Source: Rhyzopertha dominica (Eukaryota; Arthropoda; Insecta; Coleoptera; Bostrichidae). Taken from it: DNA of 64,000 bases. How positions within the stretch are numbered: the stretch's first letter is position 1; every line of letters begins with the position of its first letter. The translations under genes and the position numbers were made by a program. Shown piece by piece: positions 12,801-24,134 of the stretch. The notes beneath the pieces are model-generated. The model was not told the DNA's origin. It worked only from the letters and a program-made list of their open reading frames with translations, and did no database searches. The DNA is taken from NCBI GenBank assembly GCA_025024175.1, contig QCXZ01000064.1:2976001-3040000 (forward strand). The letters are read 5' to 3'.

Positions 12801-15680
12801 CTGAAAGGACTTTACTTGTTAAGTATCATAAGAATACATATTTCCTGGTAAAGGTTTCCTTTACTAAATAGGGATATTTTGCTAGCCTCTACATAAGATA
12901 ACAAATAAATATCAAAAGCTACATAACAGCATTATGTACCAGAGATGTGAAATTTGTTTTAAAAATATGTAACATATATGTTTACTTTACTTTGTATTAG
13001 AATAAAACCTACCAGTTGCAGAAACTTTGGATTCAAGTAAGTGTAAGCACAGAGAAGAAAAAAGAAATAGTAGTGTGATTTTTAGTTATAAAAATTAGCA
13101 GTCTAGAGTGCTCTACCACGTGGAGCCATACAAGTGCAATCTATAAATCTATTTTAGATACAAACTGAACAAGCTTTTGAATTAATAATTTTATAATAAA
13201 CCCATCCGTCAAATCTAAAAAAATGTGACCAATATTTTTTTTCACTTTGATAATTAATTATTATTTTGGGCTCTTTTTGGGTACAGTCTCTTCTATTCCG
13301 AATGTATTGGATTACTCTGATGGTAGCAGTGAAATAACTATAGGGTTTAAAAAAAGTTATATTGGACCATCGAGACCTTAACTCGGGCACAGTTTGTTAT
13401 TTCTTCTTACTTGTACAGACTGTAGGGTGTTACATCTTTTCAAAGATATTTTCTGTCAGACGCGTGTTGCGGAAGAAAAAATATAGTAGGTTACTTTTGT
13501 GTAGATATCCCATATGCCCATAAGACATTATGCATATTCTCCTAAATTGCTGCTTTTGTTGTACATCTGTTTAACTTATTGTCTTGTGTTATTAGAGATT
13601 GCCTCTGAAAGGATACAGAAAGGGGCAATGATATTTCTGAAGATATATTTTTGTAATATATGGTCATCTCGAATACATTTTATTTCAGTGAAAGGACTTT
13701 TTCATTTATGGAACTTGTGGACGTTATCAAAGGATGCATTTACAACACATCTGGAGTACATATAAATAACATAAGGTAAATGAAACTGTATGTATTCTGT
13801 AATATATAAAAGCTACATGTCTGTTTTGTAGCTTTTTTACGTAACAGATATATTGCAGATCACACCTACTTGAGCCGGTATTTTCAAGTACATGAACTAT
13901 AAGTGTTCCTTACATATAACATATCAAACGTAGTAACATTACGTATTAATGATATAAAATATATGTAGCGTATTGGTATCACATCTGTACCATAAACAGA
14001 GCAGCTACATCCATTTTCCTTGAAACAAAAAATAGGCCTATTATTAGCGCACTTTTTTCATTATCTAAAAGATAATTTAAGTTTAAGAGTACTTACCTTG
14101 TAAAAAAGTACATGTAACAAAACTTTTACGTTTTATTCCAATTGAAATAAGACTAGACTAGTCTCTGTATCTGTTATATAGTACTTGCATAATAGCACGA
14201 AATATTACGTAATGCAGGTATACACAATGACTCGGCTCACAAAGTAGTCTTTGGAAAAGCAAGCTTTGGATGTAAGTTACTGCAAGTAAGTATTCAACTA
14301 GTACATATTTTTGTAGATTATTATCTTCTGTAGTAAAGAAAAACACTCACTTTTTGTCATTTTTATTTAATAAATTAATACTCGTAATTAAAAAGCCAGT
14401 TCTTTAAATTTTGTAACTTTGTTCAAAGTGAATTTTTGTCCGCTATTTTAGATTTAGATGCTCTACAAGTTGCTCAGTATACTCTTTACTAAATATTGAT
14501 TTAGTGGCACAAAATGTGGGCGAAACTAGTAAAAGTTCTTTTTATACAAACATTGAATAAGTAGAATTAACTTTTTGTCTCTCTCTTTACCATTTATTTT
14601 GTCTAAATATGCTACTGCGATGTGTATCATCAGATTGGATATCAAAGGAAACACACACATTGTCAGGACATACGAAAATTTGTGCCAGGCTTTAGCAGAG
14701 TTTAATACGTATGGATACAGTGTAGGTAGATGTAATTTATAGGTTTCCACAGAGCATCCAATAGATCAAAGGAATATCAGAGGAACATTCGAAAGCGAGA
14801 AATAAGGGATGTGGATGGACATCAATTTTTGCTGGAACTGAACGGATTTCGTTCAGAATGTTTGTTTATTGATTCACATTTTTTTAGGGAAATAATACCA
14901 GTTTGTTATACTTTACTGCTAAGTAATTTATGATATATCCTAAGACCTTATTAAATACTTGCAGAACCTGTTAAACAAGAACAAGTTAAAGGACCTTAAT
15001 AAAGATATGTATATCATAGTNATCAGAGGCGATAAAAGTTCAGCACTAGTAATTTCATATAGAATAGATTAATGAGTTATTTCTAAATTATTATATACAA
15101 AATCACCAATCTTATTAAAACATTGAATCTTATTTCCAACCGTTGTTGCACGGTTTGTCCAAAATTAATAACACTAATGTCCTATATCGATGGTGTATCA
15201 ATTTATTAAACAAAAAATGAGTAAAAAATTGAACGTACATTTTTTTTTCGAGAGAAAATGATCAACAAATATGTACTAACCGAGTACTTACTATACAGTG
15301 GAGTTTTTGACTAATCAACAGAGATGGACGTCATTATATACATGATATAATATACATTGCATAATATTTCGTCCTTTTATGGTAGCACTATAACAGATAG
15401 GACACAGAATGGACCTAAAATATGTATGTATGTAGTTGAATAATTGCTATGCAAATATTAAGGATTATGTTTAGTTTTCGGGTTTTATCACAAATTATTG
15501 CTGATTGCCATTTTTTGATCATATTCAGGTTCTTTTTCTGTTTCCTTTTACATAGTAAAAGATGTAACTCCCGTTTCCCAACAATCCAATGTAGTGTATT
15601 AGATTAAATGCCAACATTGTCACAAACTTTAGGTCAAACTATTCTCATGCAGAATTAATAATCATAAAAATAACTATAAG
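12801..15680. other. neto intron, no recognised feature
   Basis: AT-rich intronic sequence between the last two coding exons. Short open frames here carry no recognisable motif. No transposon ends or RNA genes were seen in this part. Confidence 0.5.
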
Positions 15681-16440
15681 CAACACAATTTGTTAAAGTC
15701 AAATATTACAGCACTAGCCACTCATGTAAAAGAAACTAGCCATCAATTTGGTTTTGATAATCCATCAATAATTTTAGATAGAGAACCAACCGAATCTACA
15801 TAAAAATATTATCTGAAATGTTGCACATATGTAGGTCTAAAGAAGCATATAACATTGGAAAAGATATTGAAAATTTGAATGTAGTCTTTCATAATCTTAC
15901 AGGAGATTCTTTTTGTGTTAACGTACCTATATTTGCCATGTGCTTTTCTATAGTTTAATACTAATTTCAGGCTTTAACTTTGATTTAATAACTTTTTCTC
16001 CAATACTTATATTATACTTATTATATTTATTATATACTTATATTAATATATATTAATAATCATTGCAATACAAAGTATTGTATAATTGTTCTAATGATTA
16101 TTTTGTTAATCTTACTTAATTTAACTTGTGCAGTTTAATTTATTTTAAATCATTGCCGTGCCAATTCTCTTATCAATGTTTTGTATATGACCTTTGAGTG
16201 TTGTGTCATGTTGTGTTTTTACCTATCATCTAAGTGTTGTCGCCATCAAACGTATGTGCGTGTGATCCGAATTAATGAAATTATAATCAATGATTTAGGT
16301 ATGTCCACAACATTTAACACAATTTTGTAATTTGTGCTAATTTAATTCTTGTCATCTGTCCTTTTTTGTATAGAGTCCTGAAGATGTTTGAATAATACGA
16401 ACGAAGCAGGTCGATTGAAACAATTTTGTTTTCTTTCTAA
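15681..16440 (+). mobile_element. Penelope-like retroelement relic (post-GIY-YIG tail)
   Basis: Plus-strand translation around 15705-15800 reads ALATHVKETSHQFGFDN then ILDREP, which matches the pattern after the GIY-YIG core of Penelope-like elements (HV..T.H.F.F...ILDRE). It continues with frame breaks to about 15880. Downstream, at about 16378, CCTGAAGATGTTTG followed by CGAACGAAGC resembles the conserved 3' region of these elements. The copy is heavily decayed, with stops and frameshifts, and lies in a neto intron. Confidence 0.55.
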
Positions 16441-16898
16441 CCTGTCCCTGTAAATGGAGTATCTTCCACATTAGTAATATCTTAAGGGAGCAACTTCTAT
16501 TTTAACAATCTTTCTAATATTCTTTTGCTTGCGTTCATGTTTGTATACCTTTATTGTTTTTATTTGTGTTAAGTACTCCCAATTATTAAAAATTTCAAAA
16601 GAACCATGAGCATAATCAAATTTATTAGTAAAGATCTTTTGTTGTGAATAAGTTAAGTTAGCGTATAATTATTTTGCTTGACACGTTGCATGTTTTTGAA
16701 ATACTTGAGTTGCATTGCGTTACTAAAATGTTAATATATTGAAAAGCAATCGCAACAACTTTTACAAAGATATACGCTTTTTATGTCTGTCCAAAAACAG
16801 ATACAGGGAGGCACATAAAACTTATGGCGCTTTATTAAAGAATATGAAAGACAAAATTTGAACTATATGCAGAAGTTAAACGCTTTTGTACCTCTCAC
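16441..16898. other. neto intron end, nothing recognised
   Basis: AT-rich sequence downstream of the 16899-17085 exon on the minus strand. It begins with the donor GTGAGAGG immediately beside that exon. No other feature seen. Confidence 0.5.
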
Positions 16899-17085
16899 CT
16901 GTGGCTGTGATTCGATTCGTATGGTTGCGTCGTGAAGAGGCTTTCTCTCGTTTGACAGGCACTGTCACACATCTCTGGAGCAGGAGCATCGTTATCCACC
17001 GTGTAGATGTCCTGACTATTATAGGTATCATCTGGCGGGCTTGCGCTCCTTTCTGGACGAAGAAGTATTGAGAAGAGGTCACCGC
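16899..17085 (-). CDS. neto: Neto, cytoplasmic exon 5 of the visible six
   Basis: Minus-strand exon after a TTATGCAG acceptor, opening with GC that completes a Gly codon, then GDLFSILLRPERSASPPDD through APEMCDSACQTRESLF to SNHSH, ending in AG before the donor GTGAGAGG. The length (187 nt) leaves two bases that the 12800 exon completes. The Cys/Ser-rich EMCDSACQTRESLF segment looks like a conserved tail motif. If the donor is not used, translation reads HR and stops at TGA 16897-16895, which would give a shorter tail. The upstream intron is only 69 bp and has no in-frame stop. Confidence 0.88.
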
Positions 17086-17154
17086 CTGCATAAAAAGGAT
17101 TTGATGTAAGAACCGTATTAAATTTAGGTGTAAATTTAAATGCTGCCATTTTAC
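17086..17154 (-). other. 69-bp neto mini-intron, in frame and open
   Basis: GT-AG intron (GTAAAATG... TTATGCAG) between the two cytoplasmic exons. Its length is a multiple of three and it has no stop in the reading frame, so retention would add 23 residues (starting KMAAFKF). This is a candidate for regulated intron retention. Confidence 0.75.
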
Positions 17155-17326
17155 CTGGAACGTAACATGGCATGGGGGTGGGCATAGAGTTGGCTGCGTC
17201 GAAGCGATGGGAAGACTCGGAACTGTTGGAGCGTGAGCGATCTACGTCTGTGTGGTGCTTTTTTTCGACTGGGTTGTGTTTGTCCAACTCGTTGAGTTGC
17301 TGTTCTCTGCTCTGGCGAATGTGCTC
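17155..17326 (-). CDS. neto: Neto, first cytoplasmic exon after the membrane segment
   Basis: Minus-strand exon after a TTTCTAG acceptor, in phase 0 with the transmembrane exon 25.5 kb upstream. It starts EHIRQSREQQLNELDKHNP and continues through a Ser/Arg/His-rich region (DVDRSRSNSSESSHRF) to MPTPMPCYVP plus one base before donor GTAAAA. The segment is probably disordered and lies just inside the membrane. It joins DHRTIQ of the previous exon without a gap, so no exon is needed between them, although alternative exons in the large intron cannot be excluded. Confidence 0.88.
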
Positions 17327-18287
17327 CTAGAAAGAACAACAAAGTCACATTTAAACTATATGATATTTTAGCGTGATAATGGGTATTTTGTGCATGACAT
17401 AATATAATAATTATTATTATATGGAATATATTGAAGCCAACAGCGCTGATAGTGTTGATTTGTGTTGGTTTATATGTTGAAGTCGTGAAGAATGGAGTAT
17501 CTTATTTCAATATTCACGGGTTAATTAAATTACTCACTATAAAATTTCACAGTGTGGTTACATACCTTTTTATAACTACTGTAATTTTGTTAGCTTTATT
17601 ATGGGACTTAATACGAAAAGTATATTGATCTGATTAAAAGTGTGCCTTTTGCAAATACCCTTACTCTCTAAATGTACTTTACCTTTAGTAAAACTTAAAA
17701 TTTTATCTGTAACAAGGACTGCCAAAATCATTGGTAATTTAGGAAATTTCGGGCTAATTTTTAATATGTTATGGAATTTTTGAATTGGGTGACATTTGGA
17801 AGGCTATTTTGCAGTTACCTCTTATCAAGAGGTTCGTGTATATCTAGTGGTTAGGTAGTTCTTTTTTCGTCGTTAGATATAAATTTTAGCAGGTTGGAAA
17901 GTTGTTTGTAAGAAGCCTCGTCGTGATCATTTATCCAATATTTGCTGCCTTTCTTTAGACTACTTATAGGAGTTTTTTTAGTTAGTTCGGAATGATACGA
18001 AGAGTTATCCATAAAATTAGCTTTAGATTCTTCCAGTAGCGATAACAATTTTTCGTAAATCCATTTTTAAATGTCTAAATCTGACATATCTTATGACAAC
18101 TTAAATTCTCAGTCTGGTAAGAAGGTGTTGTTATATATATAGATATGTACATAGACTTATAGTCTACCTGGAAATAAACATTTATATTATTATTACATCT
18201 ACAAATTTCAACATTTTTCTGTTTTTTGTAAGCAAAAAAAATGTTCATTTAACATCAGATAACATCACTCAGAACAATACACCGTTA
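17327..18287. other. neto large intron, start; nothing firm
   Basis: AT-rich sequence. A 65-codon minus-strand frame at 17851-18048 (contains KGSKYWINDHDEASYKQL) has no recognised family and may be chance. Confidence 0.4.
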
Positions 18288-18738
18288 AGGCTGGAATCTT
18301 GGAGAGAGAGAAAAAATATATTCGAACTAAGGATAGAAAGAGAACAACCTATTTTTACAAAACAGTACCACCTCAAAATTACTGAATATTTACGGATCAA
18401 TCAATGCTTATCTGAAAGATAAAAAATTCAGCTAGAATCCAAGGTATTTCTCAAACCAATATACTTAATATCTTTTGCTAAAGTAACTGATAACTGAGAG
18501 GTCTACCTTTTAGATTATTTCTAGCCTACATTTTTAAGAATTTTGGTTATTGCATCACTTATAGGTTGCACATAAAAATAGCTTACGTGAAAATGTCGAT
18601 CACGAGCTTTTGAATATGACCATTTTCAAAGATATGGGTGCAGTAATTATGGAGTTGTCCTGTTTTGTAAAATAATTGTGGTTCTCTTTCTATCGTTATC
18701 TAGGATGGATCTTTTCTCTCTCTCCAGGATCCCAGCCT
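18288..18738. mobile_element. MITE with ~120-bp inverted repeats and TA duplication
   Basis: The left end AGGCTGGAATCTTGGAGAGA and the right end (reverse complement AGGCTGGGATCCTGGAGAGA) pair over about 120 bp, including GATAGAAAGAGAAC and TTTTACAAAACAG in both arms. TA flanks both ends (18286-18287 and 18739-18740). The 451-bp element has no coding capacity. TA duplication and small size fit a Tc1/mariner-type MITE. Confidence 0.8.
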
Positions 18739-19439
18739 TAGAATACTTATACTTGCTATAATCGAAAACGCAGAACAAATCATCAAGCAATCGTTTAAAA
18801 ATCTAACGCACTGTGACACAAGCCTTTATTTTATATCGTATTCCCATGACTAGATACCTTTTAAACAGCACACCTTTGTAATGCAAATTTTTGTTTACGA
18901 ATTTTAGGGAAGACCGGTATCACGCTAACAAACGAACACCACCTCGACATGTTAATTGTGTTTACCGGATTTCGACTGTCAACTTGGACAGCGACCAGGA
19001 TGAAAAGTTGTATTTGCACGAACTTCAGGCATTCGCATTAGTGCTGTGCCCTGTGGTCGCTAGCACGACATGAGCGCCGCCAATTCAATTTATGGCGTAC
19101 ATGAATTTAGCGGCGCATTTCCGTTCGGGAAAAGCGGCGTTTTCCGTATTCTGGTCGTAATTCAAGGGCGGATTTATGATGCCCCGGCAAATATGTGCGA
19201 TTCAATCAGCTGCCCGTGCAATTTTCCTACATCCTAAATATCGTATGCTGGTCCATAGCGAGGCATGGGCGTCCAGAAGCAACAGATTTCGAAGAAAATT
19301 ATATTTTTGTACGACCATGCGGTTTCCGATTGTTTACCATACTTAGTTTTAGAACAGTATGCGATATTTAGTGGTTGCCAAGCAAAAACGCATCGGTAAG
19401 TAATTATACGAGGGTGAATGCTTTCAGCGTCCATAATAT
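18739..19439. other. Intronic stretch with a GC-richer island
   Basis: The segment 19060-19220 (CGCCGCCAATTCAATTTATG, then GCGGCGCATTTCCG and GGGCGGATTTATGATG) is richer in GC than its surroundings, carries no open frame, and resembles intronic conserved non-coding DNA. No conservation test was possible. Confidence 0.3.
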
Positions 19440-19570
19440 AAGATATTTTCTCGGGAAGATCGCTGTCGCTTAAAAACACTGACAAACGGNTATTAGCCTG
19501 ACGTTTCGATTACACCTGAAATCTTTGTCAAAGACAAGGAACCTCAAAATTCGTCTGACACAAGATCAAA
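19440..19570 (-). mobile_element. Penelope-like 3'-end fragment
   Basis: The reverse complement contains TTTGACAAAGATTTCAGG, TGTAATCGAAACGTCAGG and AGCGACAGCGATCTTCC, matching 62533-62612 at the end of the Penelope-like element near 62 kb. It is a short terminal piece in opposite orientation. One N at 19490. Confidence 0.6.
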
Positions 19571-19960
19571 TGCGAATTTATCATAGACCGTGTCCAAACT
19601 TTATATACACTATTGTCTGCCGATGAGGTCCACCGAGAATCGTCATTGGCTGACAGAGCACCTTATACAACTACCACAAAAAGAAAATAAATGTTTAGGC
19701 TAGAATTTATGACAAGCGCATTACCGGTCCATTTATTATTAATCATAACTTGACTGGCGATAGGTATTTGTGACTTATAATAAGTGAAGTGGCTCTTCTC
19801 AGCCACTGTCATGTTCCATGTCATCAATGACATTCCTCTCCTCTTCCCTCCTTGCACTTTTCCCTCCCATACTAGTTTTGCTGACTTTTTCTCATTCATT
19901 CTCATCAGCTACCCGAATCACTTTATTTTTTTCCAAAATTTATTTAATGGACTCTCTTTC
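19571..19960. other. Nothing recognised
   Basis: Intronic sequence upstream of a LINE fragment. The pyrimidine-rich part at 19835-19930 has a plus-strand open frame that continues into the LINE but has no matching motif of its own. Confidence 0.4.
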
Positions 19961-21094
19961 CAGTTCTTCTCTTATTCGGTCGATTCCGAAAGGAATCAAA
20001 TGGTAAAACTTGATACTAATAACATTTCACAGCCTGTTGCTTTGGATTCCGGTGTGCCGCAGAAATCAATTTTGGGGCCTATCCTTTTCGTGTTGTATAT
20101 GTCGGGTTTTGAAAATGTGGTACATAATTATAAATTACACTGTTATGCGGATGACAGCCAAATATATCTGTCGTATAAGCCTATCTCAGTTGTTCAGGCG
20201 ATTAATACTATTAATGAAGATTTGAATAGAATCGAAATGTGGTCGAAGAATCATGGTTTATTGCTTAACGCAAGAAAAACTTTCTCTGTTACTTGTAGGT
20301 AAAAAAAAATCGCATTTTCTGAAGACCTAGTACAATTGCGATTAGGAGGTGGTGTTATCCAAAACGTTCACTTAGTTAAAAATTTGGGTGTTAATTTCAC
20401 AAAGTTCTTTTCTAAAACTGAAAGCATTATATTGTTTTGAGAACATTCTCTCAACAGAATGTAAAATTAGATTAACGAATTCATTAGTGCTATCTAAAGT
20501 CGAATATGGTAGTTTGGTATACGGTCAATGTTTGACTGGCGCGGAGGAATATAGAATTCAAAAAATACAAAATGCATGTATGCGATATTCTATCGGTATA
20601 TCTAGGCGGGAACACATAACACATATGTGTTTGGTGCACGCCATTATCTTGTTTAACGAGCCAAAATACTTAAAAGGCAAAATAAATTTTCGCGTATAAT
20701 GTCACAACACTAACCTGCGGTTTGCTGCTACTACGTTGAACATATCTAAGCATAATACCGTCCTCTTTCAATCAGCTTTTTCATATGCGTCTGCACAATA
20801 CTATGGAAATCTGCCTAGAGATCTGCGGTCATTCTCTTATCATATTTTTAAATCAAAGCTGAAGTTGTTGGTCCTTGGTGGTCAAATTCGTATTGATTCT
20901 TGATGTTTACTGTTGTATTTCGAATATATAACCTACTTATATTAAATTTATTCACTTTTTCTATGCCTATGACATTATTTTCTTTGCTGAGAAAGAAATA
21001 TATATGTATATTGTATAGTTTTGTTTTGCCAAATTGGTTCTGGTTGGCATTAAAAACAATGCAAGCTGACAGCCCGCCAGATTAAATAAAGACG

Positions 21095-21126
<32 letters not shown>
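19961..21126 (+). mobile_element. LINE fragment (Jockey/CR1-like reverse transcriptase, (TTA)n tail)
   Basis: A 5'-truncated non-LTR retrotransposon. The frame at about 19985 reads RNQMVKLDTNN then SGVPQKSILGPILFVLY and CYADDSQIY, which are reverse-transcriptase palm motifs; the usual G of GVPQG is K. A frameshift after VTCR near 20300 moves the frame, which resumes with NSLVLSKVEYGSLVYG and EEYRIQKIQNACMR, the thumb/C-terminal region typical of CR1/Jockey elements. The 3' UTR ends in AATAAA and a TTA microsatellite (21096-21126). The element is dead: truncated and frameshifted. Confidence 0.85.
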
Positions 21127-21128
<2 letters not shown>

Positions 21129-21600
21129 TATCCATTCCAGTCATCTGTTTAACAATTCTTAAGTATTTCATCTCTATCACTTGACAACCAACTTTCACTT
21201 CCGTATGTTAATATTAGCCCTCATTTCTGTCTTCTTACATATTAACGTTCTATTTAGCGAATGGAATACCTTTATTGCATTAGCGATTCTTTCATCTATT
21301 TTTCTATTGCTTTTTATTGCAAATCCTAGGTACTTGAAACCTTTTACCTGTTCTATTTATTGTTGCGTCTATTCCTTTATCATCCTCTATGAGTTTTGCT
21401 CGTATTTATTAACATTTTATGTTTTTTTTTCAATATTTCTCTCACAACTCTACATTTTGTGGTAGCTTCTCGTCGTTTTCTGTAACTTCGTTCNCCTTGT
21501 TGTGTAGTTCCCACAATATATCGTTCATAACCCCGATAAACAGTGTTGGGCTCAACCTCCCCCCATGTTGATTCCATATATGCTATTTAAATAAACACCG
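21127..21600 (-). mobile_element. LINE fragment, reverse-transcriptase C-terminal part
   Basis: Minus-strand translation reads EQVKGFKYLGFAIKSN, RKIDERIANAIKVFHSLN then KKTEMRANI, the 'FKYLG...D.RI..RI..A...F..L' block that follows the RT core in many insect LINEs. Stops interrupt it, for example before EQVKG. It abuts the (TTA)n tail of the preceding plus-strand LINE. One N at 21494. Confidence 0.65.
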
Positions 21601-22820
21601 TTTTTTATAAAAAAGTGTTTTTAAAAAGTTATCATCCATACACATGGACCTCTCTCTTGTAGTGACCTAATACGGGAATGCAAAATAATTTTCGTTTATA
21701 AGAATACCGCTTGCATAAGGGGACATTTAAATTAACATAACGCAATATAGTCAGCAGCATCACAGTATTTCTGACTTTTTACCTGAAATTTTTTCTAATA
21801 CTGTGTGTGAAAAGATATTTGTAATACACATTTTTTTTTGCATTTATGGCCCAACCTTTATCGTCGCCACTGCCTGCAAATTCGTGGCATCCGATAATGA
21901 ACTCTCGGCTTGGTGACCTGGATATGTATTCCGACGAATGCTGGGAATTACTGACCGAAACCTGATCATCTGGAAAGTTTCCCTGGCTGGAAAAAGCCCC
22001 TACAGACTCGTGATACTTGATGACCTCACAATACAGCCGGTCGGTGTGGTGTGGAGTGTTTTTATTGTATTTAGGGGTTGCAGAATAACATATATACTGC
22101 CAAAAAAGTTAGTGGGATGTTCGATGGTTTGTACTCTTGCTAAATCTTTTTTTATGTGCTGAACTTTTCAGCGGAAGTAACGAAACAGTGTCTCAAATGA
22201 CATTTGTATATTTTAAGATGCTCTGTTTCGACTTACCAGCCAGTCAAAGTCAAAGAGTTTGCAAACATACATATAATATCGTGAAAGAAACGAGCAACTC
22301 CTTTCTACTAAGTTGTAAAGGAAACATGTTTTATTTGTGGCGGTATTCTACCTACAAACTACAAACACCAAAACTATCTGTGACTGTTAAAACAGTATAC
22401 ACTCTTAACCAGTACAATGTTAGGCTAAAATCGACTCATAATAATCTATGTTTACTTCTTAACAATTTTTTTTCCTAGTTGCTGTGAGAACTACGAGAGG
22501 GACAGAAGTTTCAAATCTTCAAGCTGGCATAACTCAAGTATGGTTTAAGCTAATAAAACGAAAGATGGCTAATTTTAAAGTAAATTTCATTGTTTTCAAC
22601 ATTATAAATAATTTATTTATTGAAATTGTTTAACAATAGGAGGCGGTAAGAAAAATTATATTTGATCAAATCAAATGCAACTTTATACACTTTTTTGCTA
22701 GTCACTGTAGCTCATTAATTAATCTAATTTGAAAACCTGATGTCGATTGCTAATTGATAAGAACTGATAATTTTTTTTATTATACGGGGTAATCAGATAA
22801 GACCTAAACAGTGGATGTAT
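21601..22820. other. Nothing recognised
   Basis: AT-rich intronic sequence. Plus-strand frames at 21938-22162 and 22137-22478 have no recognisable motif and no supporting splice context. The last 8 bases are the left target duplication of a hAT element. Confidence 0.45.
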
Positions 22821-24134
22821 CAGGGGCGCCGACTTCATGGGTGCTCGGGTGCTCCAGCACCCACGAGAAGTAAATTGTGGGTGCAGAGCACCCACGACCA
22901 AATAGGCTTCAACACATGTACAATAAATTCAAACTGACTTATCACAGATATAAAAAAGAACTCTTTGTCAAATTTATCAAATTAGAGCGTCTACAGTGCT
23001 GTCAGATGATTCAAGCCCACCCAGCCTTGTTTTAGACTTTCTTGTGAAAGCAAGTATGTGGAAATATTGGTCAGTTTCTTAATATCTGATTTTTTTATTT
23101 ATTATATTGGAATTTTGATTTATGTGAACCATTTCAAGTATTAATCTCTTGTTTGTATTACTTTCTTTATCCTAAATTTTCACATTATCCCACTTAATAT
23201 GATGTCCATGTGTTCAGTAAGTGAGCATCTATCCCTTTGTTTAGTTACATTACTTTTGTAGACGGCCAATCTATTAACCATCCATTGTGATACCTGTCCT
23301 ATGTGTACTTGCCTTCACAATCCTCACATTCCAAACATATATTATAGAACATTTGCATGAAACTTTGCAGGTATTTTTGATTTTAGTGTTGCGAGTAGGG
23401 TTGAGCCATGCTTCTTGTTCTCAATTGTAATTTTTATGTTTTCATTTTTTAAACGTTCTGAATAATTTTGTTGTCAATCCAGTAATGTTTGGTAGGGATA
23501 CATACATTCTATGATCTACTGTTTGTAGGTTTTTGTCAACCATAGGATCATGATTTACCCTCTGCCCCACGTCACTCTGCATACTACCGTTAGCTGTGTT
23601 TGCGTTACATGAAGTGTTGATAAGTCAGTAGTAGAATAGAAGAAGTAAATTTTCTAATTTTTTAAATTTTTTCAATAAATTGTGAATATTTTATTTTAAT
23701 AATTCTATGTTTCATCTGTTTTACAAAGTTTATTTTAACTTGTGTCGAATGATTTGAGACGTAGTTTATATACCTCCCCGATGAGGTTGGTTTCCGTTAC
23801 CAATACAGTATTATTTTATAATTTTTTCGTATATCTTTGGCTTCAAAAAAGAGTACTCCACATTCTACCTCTCGTTCTGTAGTGAATTGAACACAGTTTC
23901 TTTCATAAAAAAGTTTGTCAATGACTAATGCTGGTACCAGCAAAGGCACTAGGACAAATCTAGCATTTTTGTACTTATTTTTTTACTCTTACGTATCTTT
24001 CTATTTATATCATACATATTTCTGTCATATTGCATGTGTACCTATTGAGCTCTATTGGACGGATTCATAGATACTATTTTCACGATTATGTTAGCATGAG
24101 CACCCACGAGGTTTTCTAAAAGCTGGCGTTCCTG
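22821..24134. mobile_element. hAT-type element with 8-bp target duplication
   Basis: Ends read CAGGGGCGCCGACTTCATGG on the left and, on the opposite strand at the right, CAGGAACGCCAGCTTTTAG. Both are flanked by GGATGTAT (22813-22820 and 24135-24142), the 8-bp duplication expected of hAT insertion. GGGTGCTC/GAGCACCC repeats crowd the left end and recur near the right end. The 1314-bp element encodes no hAT transposase; its interior carries a decayed Penelope fragment on the minus strand. It is therefore non-autonomous. Confidence 0.88.
23050..23520 (-). mobile_element. Penelope-like relic (GIY-YIG region) inside the hAT element
   Basis: Minus-strand translation gives LLATLKSKIPAKFHANVL, then NICLECEDCEGKY, then after a frameshift IGQVSQWMVNRLAVYKSN and CSLTEHMDII, then WDNVKI and NKRLILEMVHI. 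This is the linker, GIY-YIG core (KY-IGQ; the first Y is ahead of the frame break) and C-terminal region of a Penelope-like element. Stops and at least two frameshifts show it is long dead. Whether it inserted into the hAT or was captured by it is open. Confidence 0.8.

Noticed and set aside
12377..12871. Long plus-strand open frames (164 and 103 codons) in a GC-rich segment
   Set aside because: They are antisense to the terminal neto exon; the minus strand gives a conserved tail with correct splice phase, while the plus-strand product is low-complexity Arg/Val/Leu.
16895..17287. Single 130-codon frame as an intronless gene
   Set aside because: It reads through a 69-bp GT-AG intron between two neto exons; kept only as a possible retained-intron isoform.
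17431..17628. Hydrophobic 65-codon plus-strand frame
   Set aside because: AT-rich DNA yields such frames by chance; no motif, splice or repeat context.
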